From DATBJG01 sp963790545 (GTDB lineage Bacteria; Acidobacteriota; Vicinamibacteria; Vicinamibacterales; JAMQPK01), in assembly GCA_963790545.1 (NCBI GenBank), contig CAWBPA010000006.1, forward strand, positions 124,001 through 188,000: a stretch of DNA of 64,000 bases. The letters are read 5' to 3'. The notes under the pieces were generated by a model, which ran no database searches, had not been told where the DNA came from, and saw only the letters and a program-made list of their open reading frames with translations. The first letter of the stretch is position 1. The number at the start of each line of letters is the position of its first letter. Of the stretch, positions 9,368-16,683 are shown one piece after another. The position numbers were made by a program, and so were the translations under genes.

Positions 9368-10891
9368 ATGGATATCAAAGCAGACGAAATCTCCAAGATC
9401 ATCAAGGACCAGATTGGGAGCTACTCCGTCGAGGTCGACGTAGCCGAGGTCGGAACGATCGTTTCAATCGGTGACGGCATTGCGCGGGTGCACGGTGTCC
9501 AACGGGCGATGGCGGGCGAGATGCTGGCCTTCCCGCACGACGTGTACGGCATCGCGCTCAATCTTGAAGAGGATGGTGTTGGGGTCGTCCTGCTCGGTGA
9601 GTTCTCCAACATCAAAGAGGGAGACGAGGTCAGGCGGACGGGACGCATCATCTCGGTGCCCGTGGGCGACGAGATGCTCGGTCGCGTCGTCAACGCGCTC
9701 GGCCAACCGATTGATGGCAAGGGCCCGATTGCGACCAAACAGTTCTCGCCGATCGAGCGTTTGGCGCCGGGCGTCGTCGATCGCCAGCCGGTTCGTGAAC
9801 CGCTGCAAACGGGTCTCAAGGCCATCGACGCGATGGTGCCGATCGGGCGCGGTCAGCGCGAGCTCATCATCGGCGACCGTCAGACAGGGAAGACCGCCGT
9901 TGCCATCGACACGATCATCAATCAGAAGGGCCAGAACGTCGTCTGCATCTACAACGCGATCGGGCAGAAACAGTCCACGATCGCCCAGGTCATCAAGATC
10001 CTCGAAGACAGCGGCGCGATGTCGTACAGCATCGTGGTTGCCGCGGCGGCTTCCGATCCGGCCCCGCTTCTATACATCAGTCCGTACTCCGCGTGCGCCA
10101 TCGGCGAGTACTTTCGCGATAACGCCCGTCATGCATTGTGCATCTATGACGACCTGTCAAAGCACGCGCAAGCGTATCGCGAAATCTCGCTATTGCTGCG
10201 CCGACCCCCCGGCCGCGAAGCGTATCCAGGCGACGTCTTTTACCTGCACTCGCGCCTCCTGGAACGCGCCTCCAAATTGCGCCAGGAGCTTGGCGGCGGA
10301 TCGTTGACGGCACTCCCCATCATCGAAACACAGGCGGGGGACCTGTCGGCGTACATTCCCACGAACGTCATTTCGATTACCGACGGTCAGATCTTCCTCG
10401 AGACGGACCTGTTCCATCAGGGCGTACGCCCGGCCATCAACGTCGGCAACTCGGTCTCACGGGTCGGCGGCTCGGCGCAGGTCAAAGCCATGCGGCAGGT
10501 TGCCGGCACGCTTCGGCTCGACCTCGCCCAATACCGTGAGCTCGCCGCATTCGCCCAGTTCGGCAGCGATCTGGATCCGGCAACCAAAGCCCAGCTGAAC
10601 CGAGGCGCCCGGCTTGTCGAAATTCTCAAGCAACCCCAGTATCAGCCGCTTGCCGTCGAGAAGCAGGTGCTCCTCGTCTATGCGGGCACCAACGGGTTCC
10701 TCGACCGCGTAGAAACCAGTGCGGTCGGTCGATACGAACAGGATCTCTACCGATTCGTGGAAACGCGGCACGCTGGTGTGCTCAAGAGCATCGCAGAGAA
10801 AAAGGCGCTGGACGATGGGCTGAAGGCCGAGGTGAATGCGGTCTTGAAAGAGTTTGGGGAGCAGTTTGCGGCCACGGCTGCGGCAGCCTAG
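9368..10891 (+). CDS. atpA: ATP synthase alpha subunit
   Basis: The 507-residue non-catalytic nucleotide-binding subunit of F1. It has the N-terminal beta-barrel (VGTIVSIGDGIARVHG), a P-loop GDRQTGKTAVAID near residue 169, the ATP synthase alpha/beta signature region PAINVGNSVSRVGGSAQ near 355 that includes the arginine finger, and the C-terminal helical domain. Length and motifs are standard and the frame is intact. Confidence 0.97.
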   Translation: MDIKADEISKIIKDQIGSYSVEVDVAEVGTIVSIGDGIARVHGVQRAMAGEMLAFPHDVYGIALNLEEDGVGVVLLGEFSNIKEGDEVRRTGRIISVPVGDEMLGRVVNALGQPIDGKGPIATKQFSPIERLAPGVVDRQPVREPLQTGLKAIDAMVPIGRGQRELIIGDRQTGKTAVAIDTIINQKGQNVVCIYNAIGQKQSTIAQVIKILEDSGAMSYSIVVAAAASDPAPLLYISPYSACAIGEYFRDNARHALCIYDDLSKHAQAYREISLLLRRPPGREAYPGDVFYLHSRLLERASKLRQELGGGSLTALPIIETQAGDLSAYIPTNVISITDGQIFLETDLFHQGVRPAINVGNSVSRVGGSAQVKAMRQVAGTLRLDLAQYRELAAFAQFGSDLDPATKAQLNRGARLVEILKQPQYQPLAVEKQVLLVYAGTNGFLDRVETSAVGRYEQDLYRFVETRHAGVLKSIAEKKALDDGLKAEVNAVLKEFGEQFAATAAAA

Positions 10892-10901
10892 CGGAAGGTC
10901 T

Positions 10902-10936
10902 GAAGTGTGAAGTCTCAAGTCTCAAGTCTCAAGTAT
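10902..10936 (+). repeat. Heptamer ladder (C/GAAGTCT x5) abutting the atpG start
   Basis: Five consecutive 7-bp units: GAAGTGT, GAAGTCT, CAAGTCT, CAAGTCT, CAAGTAT. The last unit overlaps the first two bases of the atpG ATG, so the ladder fills the place of the ribosome binding site and no Shine-Dalgarno is visible. Confidence 0.85.
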
Positions 10937-11813
10937 GCCTTCACTGATTGACATTCGGCGGCGGATTCGCGCGGTCAAGTCGACGCAGCAGATCACGAAG
11001 GCGATGAAAATGGTCGCCGCGTCGCGACTTCGCCGGGCGCAGGAACGGATCATGAGCGCACGCCCGTTCGCGCAGCAGATGCTGCGCGTGCTCAATCGCG
11101 TGGCGTCGCGCGTGCCGTCCACGGCCCATCCACTCCTGGCTGCGGCCGATGCCGAGGTCACGTCCGGTCGCACGCTGCTCGTTGTCATTACAGCGGACCG
11201 CGGGTTGTGCGGCAGTTTCAACACCAACATCATCAAAGAAGCGGGGAAGTTCATCGTTGAGACGCCTGGGCGCGAGGTCGCGCTTGGTCTGGTAGGACGG
11301 AAGGGGCGCGACTACTTTCGTCGCCACGGATTCGAAGTCAGGTTCGAGGATGTTGGCGTATTTCAGAATGTGTCCTATGCCCACGCGCAGGCTATCGCCC
11401 GTGCGGCAATCGAGGATTTCACGGTCGGTAGCGTCAAGAGCGTCTCCCTCGTCTACAACGAGTTCAAGTCGGTCATTCAGCAGCGCGTCGTCGTCGAGCG
11501 TCTGTTGCCGATTCCACGAGGTGAGGTACTGACGGAGCCGGCGGCAGGTCCCCCTGAAATCGAGTATCTGTTCGAGCCGGCTCCGGCCGAAATTTTCCGC
11601 GACCTTCTCCCGCACCACGTTGAGGTGCAGGTGTTTCGAGCGTTGCTCGAGTCGGCGGCTGCAGAGCACGCGGCACGCATGACCGCCATGGACGCAGCGA
11701 CCAAGAATTCGGCGGAAATGATCGAGCAACTCACGCTGTACATGAACAAAGTGCGCCAGGCCGCCATCACGCGGGAGATCATCGAGGTGGTTTCGGGAGC
11801 GCAGGCGCTTTAA
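10935..11813 (+). CDS. atpG: ATP synthase gamma subunit
   Basis: The 292-residue central rotor shaft of F1. The N-terminal signature IRRRIRAVKSTQQITKAMKM and the C-terminal helix ending in KVRQAAITREIIEVVSGAQAL are the two halves of the coiled-coil shaft. The central Rossmann-like part carries TADRGLCGSFNTNI. The start codon directly follows a heptamer ladder instead of a Shine-Dalgarno. Confidence 0.95.
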   Translation: MPSLIDIRRRIRAVKSTQQITKAMKMVAASRLRRAQERIMSARPFAQQMLRVLNRVASRVPSTAHPLLAAADAEVTSGRTLLVVITADRGLCGSFNTNIIKEAGKFIVETPGREVALGLVGRKGRDYFRRHGFEVRFEDVGVFQNVSYAHAQAIARAAIEDFTVGSVKSVSLVYNEFKSVIQQRVVVERLLPIPRGEVLTEPAAGPPEIEYLFEPAPAEIFRDLLPHHVEVQVFRALLESAAAEHAARMTAMDAATKNSAEMIEQLTLYMNKVRQAAITREIIEVVSGAQAL

Positions 11814-11815
11814 GA

Positions 11816-11911
11816 GGTGCCTGGTGTCGGGTGCCTGGTGCTTGGTGCTGTGCCTGGTGCTGGGTGCTGGGTGCAGGGTGCAGGAACTGAAAAACTGAGA
11901 ACTGAAAACTG
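11816..11911 (+). repeat. Heptamer ladder between atpG and atpD
   Basis: About thirteen 7-bp units in phase. The first nine or so are of the form GGTGCNN (one is shortened to 5 bases), then the unit changes to AACTGA-type (GAACTGA, AAAACTG, AGAACTG, AAAACTG). The ladder ends one base before the atpD ATG and contains no Shine-Dalgarno. It accounts for almost the whole gap. Confidence 0.85.
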
Positions 11912-11912
11912 T

Positions 11913-13370
11913 ATGGCACAAGCAGTCAACACCAAACAGAAGGTTGGCCGGGTGGTGCAAGTCATTGGGCCGGTCGTGGACATCGAGTTCGAGGACGGGC
12001 AGCTGCCGGACATTTACAACGCCGTCCGCATCGTGTCCGACGAGGGGACCGCACAGGATGCCAAACTCGATGTCGTGGCAGAGGTGGAGCAGCACCTGGG
12101 CGAGAACCGGGTCCGCACCGTGGCCATGAAGCCGACCGACGGGATGCAGCGCGGCATGCGTGCCTTCGACACGGGAGCACCGATTTCGATGCCGGTTGGT
12201 CCTGGCACGCTCGGTCGCGTGCTGAACGTGCTTGGCGAGCCGGTTGACTTTCCCGATCGGCCGGTGCAGGCGACCGAACGGTGGTCGATTCACCGGCCGC
12301 CTCCGGCCCTCGAGGAGCAGTCGACCGAACTGAAGATGTTCGAGACGGGGATCAAGGTTGTCGATCTGCTCGAACCGTACCTGCTTGGCGGCAAGATCGG
12401 CCTGTTCGGCGGGGCCGGTGTCGGCAAGACGGTCATCATCCAGGAGCTCATCCACAATATTGCGTTGAAGCATGGCGGCGTCTCGGTGTTCGCCGGCGTT
12501 GGCGAGCGCACCAGAGAAGGCAACGACCTGTGGCTCGAGTTCCAGGAGAGCGGCGTCATCGACATCAAGGATCCGAGCAAGTCGCGAGCGGCTCTGGTCT
12601 ACGGACAAATGACGGAGCCACCCGGTGCCAGGCTGCGCGTGGCCTTGTCAGGCCTCACCGTGGCCGAGTATTTCAGAGATGCCGAGGGGAAAGACGTCCT
12701 GCTCTTCATCGACAACATTTTCCGCTTCACGCAGGCGGGATCCGAAGTCTCGGCGCTGCTCGGCCGGATGCCGTCGGCGGTTGGCTATCAGCCAACGCTG
12801 CTTACCGAGATGGGCGATCTGCAGGAACGGATCACGTCAACACGGAAGGGGTCCATTACGTCGGTTCAGGCGATCTACGTGCCGGCCGACGATTATACCG
12901 ACCCCGCACCGGCAACCACGTTTGCGCACCTGGACGCCACCACGAACCTTTCACGCGCGATCGTTGAAATTGGCATTTATCCTGCCGTCGATCCGCTTGC
13001 GTCCACGTCGCGCATCCTCGATCCGCGCGTCATTGGTCAGGACCACTACAACGTTGCCCGGCAGGTCAAGCAGGTGCTGCAACGCTACAAGGATCTGCAG
13101 GACATCATCGCGATCCTCGGAATCGACGAACTGTCAGAGGACGACAAGCTGACCGTCGCGCGCGCCAGGAAACTGCAAAAATTCCTCTCGCAGCCGTTCT
13201 TCGTCGCAGAGCAATTCACGGGGCTGAAGGGAAGGTATGTGCCGATTGCGGACACGATTCGGGGCTTCAAGGAAATTGTCGAAGGGAAGCACGATGCGGT
13301 GCCCGAGCAGGCGTTCCACATGATGGGAACGATCGAAGACGTGCTTGAAAGAGCACAGGCACTCAGGTAG
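11913..13370 (+). CDS. atpD: ATP synthase beta subunit
   Basis: The 485-residue catalytic subunit of F1. The start is the ATG giving MAQAVNTKQKVGRVVQVIGP; an in-frame extension upstream consists of the repeat ladder and is excluded. The P-loop GGAGVGKTV lies near residue 166, the catalytic Glu in GVGERTREGNDLW near 197, the DELSEED-like loop reads DELSEDD near 408, and the family signature PAVDPLASTSR is near 354. The frame is intact. Confidence 0.97.
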   Translation: MAQAVNTKQKVGRVVQVIGPVVDIEFEDGQLPDIYNAVRIVSDEGTAQDAKLDVVAEVEQHLGENRVRTVAMKPTDGMQRGMRAFDTGAPISMPVGPGTLGRVLNVLGEPVDFPDRPVQATERWSIHRPPPALEEQSTELKMFETGIKVVDLLEPYLLGGKIGLFGGAGVGKTVIIQELIHNIALKHGGVSVFAGVGERTREGNDLWLEFQESGVIDIKDPSKSRAALVYGQMTEPPGARLRVALSGLTVAEYFRDAEGKDVLLFIDNIFRFTQAGSEVSALLGRMPSAVGYQPTLLTEMGDLQERITSTRKGSITSVQAIYVPADDYTDPAPATTFAHLDATTNLSRAIVEIGIYPAVDPLASTSRILDPRVIGQDHYNVARQVKQVLQRYKDLQDIIAILGIDELSEDDKLTVARARKLQKFLSQPFFVAEQFTGLKGRYVPIADTIRGFKEIVEGKHDAVPEQAFHMMGTIEDVLERAQALR

Positions 13371-13388
13371 ACCACGTCGGCCGAAGCC

Positions 13389-13811
13389 ATGTCACTTCCG
13401 ACTCATCTGACGCTCGAAATAGTTACGCCAGAACGGCCGCTCATTCGCGAGCAGGTCGATGAAGTGATTGTGCCCGCCGCCCAGGGGTACCTCGGGGTGT
13501 TGCCGGGGCATACGCCGTTGCTGGTGAGGCTCGATATCGGTCAGCTCTCGTATCGCAAGGGTCACGAGACGTTCTATCTGCTCGTTGCGTTCGGATTTGC
13601 TGAGATCCTCGCCGATCGCGTCACGATTCTCGCGCAAACCGCGGAAAAGGCCGAGGAAATCGATCTCAAGCGGGCCGAAACGGCGCGCGATCGCGCGCAG
13701 GAACGCCTCGCGCGGCCGACCATGGAAATGGACTTCGAACGAGCTCGGATTGCGATGATGAAGGCGCTCGTTCGACTCCAAGTGGCGTCAAAAGCGCGGA
13801 TACGGAGTTAA
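13389..13811 (+). CDS. atpC: ATP synthase epsilon subunit
   Basis: The 140-residue epsilon subunit of F1, which couples the rotor to the c-ring and can inhibit hydrolysis. The N-terminal beta-sandwich carries LEIVTPERPL and AAQGYLGVLPGHTPL. The C-terminal helical hairpin (ETARDRAQERLARP onward) is present. It closes the F1 gene cluster. Confidence 0.93.
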   Translation: MSLPTHLTLEIVTPERPLIREQVDEVIVPAAQGYLGVLPGHTPLLVRLDIGQLSYRKGHETFYLLVAFGFAEILADRVTILAQTAEKAEEIDLKRAETARDRAQERLARPTMEMDFERARIAMMKALVRLQVASKARIRS

Positions 13812-13840
13812 CAGACAGGAGACTGACTTCTTTCTTCTTG

Positions 13841-14629
13841 ATGCTCCAAAATCTCCTGCGTCTCACGCGATACCGGGCACTCATCCAGAGCCTGGTTGCG
13901 CGTGAAGTCAAGGCCCGCTATCGAGGTTCCGTCCTCGGGTTCTTCTGGTCCTTCATCAATCCGCTGCTGCTGCTGCTGATTTACACGTTCGTGTTCAGCT
14001 ATGTGCTGCCGCGCGGGCCGGGGCTGGAGCCCTATGCGCTGTTCATGTTTTGCGGCATTCTGCCGTGGACCTGGTTCTCGTCCTCGCTGGCCGAATCGGC
14101 CAACGTCCTGATGGCGGGCGGAAATCTCATCAAGAAGGTGCTCTTTCCAGCTGAAGTGCTTCCGATCGTGACGGTGCTGGCAAATCTGGTCCACTTCCTG
14201 TTCGGCCTGCCAATTCTGGTGGGCTTCCTCATTTACTACCGGCCGGCGCTGCAACTGGGCGACCTGGCGTGGTTCCCGGTGGTGGTGCTCGTTCAGCTGC
14301 TCCTGACGCTTGGGTTTGCGCTGATCCTGTCCGCGCTCACGGTGCACTTCCGCGATCTCAAGGACATCCTGTCGAACCTGTTGACGTTCTGGTTCTTTGC
14401 TACGCCAATCATCTACCCGATGTCGGAAGCGCCGGCGGGCGCGCGCGTGCTGCTCAACTTGAATCCGTTCACGCACCTGGCGATTTCGTACCAGGAACTT
14501 CTGTTCTACGATGGACCCTTTGGGCACTGGAAATGGCTCATCGCGTTGGGCATTGCCTCGGCCGGGTTGTTCTTGTTCGGGTATTTCATTTTCGATCGGC
14601 TGCGCGATTCGTTTGCGGAAGAGGTGTGA
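13841..14629 (+). CDS. ABC-2 type polysaccharide export permease (Wzm-like)
   Basis: A 262-residue inner-membrane protein with about six membrane helices. The N-terminal cytoplasmic segment LVAREVKARYRGSVLGFFW is the ABC-2 membrane-domain signature of KpsM/Wzm/TagG exporters, and the helix after FFATPIIYPMSEAP is also typical. The start ATG 13841 was chosen over the adjacent TTG. Together with the ATPase at 14752 it should form a transporter moving a lipid-linked O-antigen or teichoic-like glycan to the periplasm. The substrate is not identifiable from the sequence. Confidence 0.87.
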   Translation: MLQNLLRLTRYRALIQSLVAREVKARYRGSVLGFFWSFINPLLLLLIYTFVFSYVLPRGPGLEPYALFMFCGILPWTWFSSSLAESANVLMAGGNLIKKVLFPAEVLPIVTVLANLVHFLFGLPILVGFLIYYRPALQLGDLAWFPVVVLVQLLLTLGFALILSALTVHFRDLKDILSNLLTFWFFATPIIYPMSEAPAGARVLLNLNPFTHLAISYQELLFYDGPFGHWKWLIALGIASAGLFLFGYFIFDRLRDSFAEEV

Positions 14630-14641
14630 GGGAAAAACGTT

Positions 14642-14683
14642 GACTCAGCGGATCGTTCTGTCGACTCAGCGGATCGTTCTGAC
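14642..14683 (+). repeat. Tandem 21-bp direct repeat
   Basis: Two adjacent 21-bp copies starting GACTCAGCGGATCGTTCTG differ only at the penultimate base. The unit length is three times seven, in keeping with the heptamer ladders elsewhere. It lies 12 bases after the Wzm-like gene. Confidence 0.9.
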
Positions 14684-14691
14684 GAAGCACA

Positions 14692-14740
14692 CCTCGCGCT
14701 GAAAAGCGCGAGGTACAGGTCGTGGGGGTGGGGCCCCACG
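14692..14740. promoter_or_regulatory. GAAA-loop hairpin and GC palindrome before the Wzt-like gene
   Basis: CCTCGCGCT (14692-14700) and AGCGCGAGG (14705-14713) are perfect 9-bp arms around GAAA, a GNRA tetraloop in RNA. Fifteen bases on, GTGGGGCCCCAC (14728-14739) is a perfect palindrome. Neither is followed by a T-run. They could separate expression of the permease and ATPase genes, for example as RNA processing or attenuation elements. Confidence 0.55.
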
Positions 14741-14751
14741 ACAATAAAAGA

Positions 14752-16119
14752 ATGAACGCTATCGTCGTCTCCGACGTCACGAAAGTCTACCGGCGCTACG
14801 CGCGCCGGAGGCAGTTTGCCACGCTCAAAAGCGCGTTGCTCGACGGCAGCCTCATCAGCGATCTGAAGCCCGACGAAACGTTTCACGCGCTGCGAGGCGT
14901 CTCGTTCGCCGTGCCCACCGGCGCGACGTTCGGCATCATCGGCCGGAACGGCTCTGGCAAGAGCACGATGTTGAAGCTGGTGGCGGGGATCACCAAACCG
15001 ACCAGCGGCAGCCTCGACGTGAAGGGTCGCATTTCGGCGCTGATCGAGCTGGGGGCCGGCTTCCATCCCGAAATTTCCGGTCGTGAGAACGTGTTCATCA
15101 ACGGGATCATGCTCGGGCTGTCCAAGCGCGAGATTGCCAGACGCTTCGACGAGATTGTGGACTTTGCCGAGCTCCGGGACTTCATTGAAGCTCCCGTCAA
15201 AACGTACTCGTCGGGCATGTACATGCGACTCGGCTTCGCGGTGGCCATTCATGTCGATCCTGACGTGTTGCTGGTGGACGAGGTGCTGGCGGTTGGTGAT
15301 GAGGCCTTCACGCACAAATGCCTCGACAAGTTCGGAGAGTTCCGCCGCCGCGGCAAGACCATTCTGCTCGTCACCCATTCGTTGAACCTTGTCGAGCGGT
15401 TTTGCGACGAAGCGCTGTGGCTCGATGGAGGCCGGACGCGCGCGCTCGGCGATCCACTTCGCGTCGTTGGTGCCTACTTGACCGACGTCGAGCACTCGGA
15501 AGAGCAGACCCTGGCCGCCGCAGACGCAAGGGCGCGAGCACAAGCCCTGGACGTGCCGTTATCGGCAACGAATGGAGAAGACGGAGATCGACCAGAGGCG
15601 GAACCCGCGATCCCAGGTGCGTCGGAAGCCGCTGACTCATTGCCCGAAGACATGTTTCGGGCGGGAGAAGGGCGCTGGGGTTCCCGCGAAGTTCAGATAC
15701 TCGAAGTCGTGCTGAAGGATCAGCACGGTCAGGTCAGTCACGTCTTTCAGTCAGGGGAACCCCTCTCGGTGCATGTCAAGGTTCTTGCCGTTGAGCCGGT
15801 CAGTGACTTTGCGTTCGGGATTGGTCTGTTCAATCCAGAAGGGGTGTGCTGTTACGGCACCAATACGCACCTGGAGGAGCTCGTCTCGGCATCGCTTGAA
15901 GGGCAGGCAGACGTTGTCTTCCGAATTGCCTCGCTGGATCTGGTCGAAGGAACGTACAAACTCGACGTCGCGGTTCACAAGCGCGACGGCTACCCGTATG
16001 ACTATCACCGGTTGCTGTATACGTTCCGCGTGAAATCCCGGACGCACGACGTCGGCATCTACCGCCCGACACACGACTGGACGTTCTCACCGAACGTGAA
16101 GTTTGATACGAAATCATGA
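14752..16119 (+). CDS. ABC transporter ATPase with C-terminal carbohydrate-binding domain (Wzt-like)
   Basis: 455 residues. The ATPase domain (about 1-245) has Walker A GIIGRNGSGKST near 64, the signature YSSGMYMRLGFAVA near 154, Walker B DVLLVDEVLAVGDE and H-loop LLVTHS. A linker (about 250-310) leads to a Wzt_C-like beta-sandwich (about 320-455; EVQILEVVLKDQHGQ onward), which in E. coli O9a Wzt reads the capped end of the glycan. The partner permease is at 13841. The ATG at 14752 starts at the ATPase domain. The stop codon overlaps the palindromic repeat at 16118. Confidence 0.88.
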   Translation: MNAIVVSDVTKVYRRYARRRQFATLKSALLDGSLISDLKPDETFHALRGVSFAVPTGATFGIIGRNGSGKSTMLKLVAGITKPTSGSLDVKGRISALIELGAGFHPEISGRENVFINGIMLGLSKREIARRFDEIVDFAELRDFIEAPVKTYSSGMYMRLGFAVAIHVDPDVLLVDEVLAVGDEAFTHKCLDKFGEFRRRGKTILLVTHSLNLVERFCDEALWLDGGRTRALGDPLRVVGAYLTDVEHSEEQTLAAADARARAQALDVPLSATNGEDGDRPEAEPAIPGASEAADSLPEDMFRAGEGRWGSREVQILEVVLKDQHGQVSHVFQSGEPLSVHVKVLAVEPVSDFAFGIGLFNPEGVCCYGTNTHLEELVSASLEGQADVVFRIASLDLVEGTYKLDVAVHKRDGYPYDYHRLLYTFRVKSRTHDVGIYRPTHDWTFSPNVKFDTKS

Positions 16120-16140
16120 AAAGGGGTCGGGAGTCTTTTC
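16118..16140 (+). repeat. REP-like half element supplying the rfaE2 ribosome binding site
   Basis: One arm of the GAAAAGGGGTCGGGAGTC family, ending in CTTTTC, so it has 6-bp terminal inverted repeats of its own. It begins inside the stop codon of the Wzt-like gene and ends directly before the next ATG. Its GGGAG (16129-16133) lies 7 bases before that ATG. Confidence 0.75.
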
Positions 16141-16617
16141 ATGGCTGTCTTGACACCTGACGAAGCGAGCGCCTGGGTGGCACGATTGAGAGAGACCGGC
16201 GGGCGTGTCGTGTTCACCAACGGTGTATTCGATCTCCTACACCCCGGACATATTCGCTATCTGCAGGATGCGCGCCGTCTGGGTGATGCGCTCATCGTCG
16301 CGGTCAACTCCGATCGGTCGGTGCGGGTGGTCAAAGGTAAGGGACGTCCCATCGTTCCCGAAGCCGAGCGCGCCGAGGTCGTCGCGGCGCTCGAATCGGT
16401 GGACGCCGTCGTCGTCTTCGACGAAGACACCCCGCTCCGAATCGTCTCCCGACTTCAGCCCGACGTGCTGGTCAAAGGCGCGGATTGGCCTGCCGACCAG
16501 ATCGTCGGGCGCGACATTGTCGAAGCTCGCGGCGGCCAGGTCATCCGCATCCCTATCGCCGAGGGCTATTCGACGAGTGCGATAATTGGAAAGATCGAAA
16601 ATTCAGACCGGACCTGA
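16141..16617 (+). CDS. rfaE2: D-glycero-beta-D-manno-heptose 1-phosphate adenylyltransferase (RfaE2/HldE C-domain type)
   Basis: A 158-residue nucleotidyltransferase of the cytidylyltransferase-like fold. VFTNGVFDLLHPGHIRYLQ contains the HxGH catalytic motif (HPGH), and GYSTSAIIGKI carries the second nucleotide-binding motif. It is the stand-alone adenylyltransferase half of HldE; no kinase half is present in the window. It makes ADP-heptose for the LPS inner core, which fits the adjacent Wzm/Wzt exporter. Its Shine-Dalgarno is provided by the preceding repeat. Confidence 0.87.
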   Translation: MAVLTPDEASAWVARLRETGGRVVFTNGVFDLLHPGHIRYLQDARRLGDALIVAVNSDRSVRVVKGKGRPIVPEAERAEVVAALESVDAVVVFDEDTPLRIVSRLQPDVLVKGADWPADQIVGRDIVEARGGQVIRIPIAEGYSTSAIIGKIENSDRT

Positions 16618-16683
16618 CGGTTTGGCTCGAGTACACACGTGGCGAACGTTTCAACGGTGAGAACGCTGAGGCCGTAGTAGCCG

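Noticed and set aside
10941..12608. Long open frame on the minus strand across atpG and atpD (555 codons)
   Set aside because: It is antisense to two certain genes, is rich in H, R and D as expected from complemented GC-rich codons, and has no domain. Similar antisense frames at 555-2192 and 61424-63211 were dropped for the same reason.
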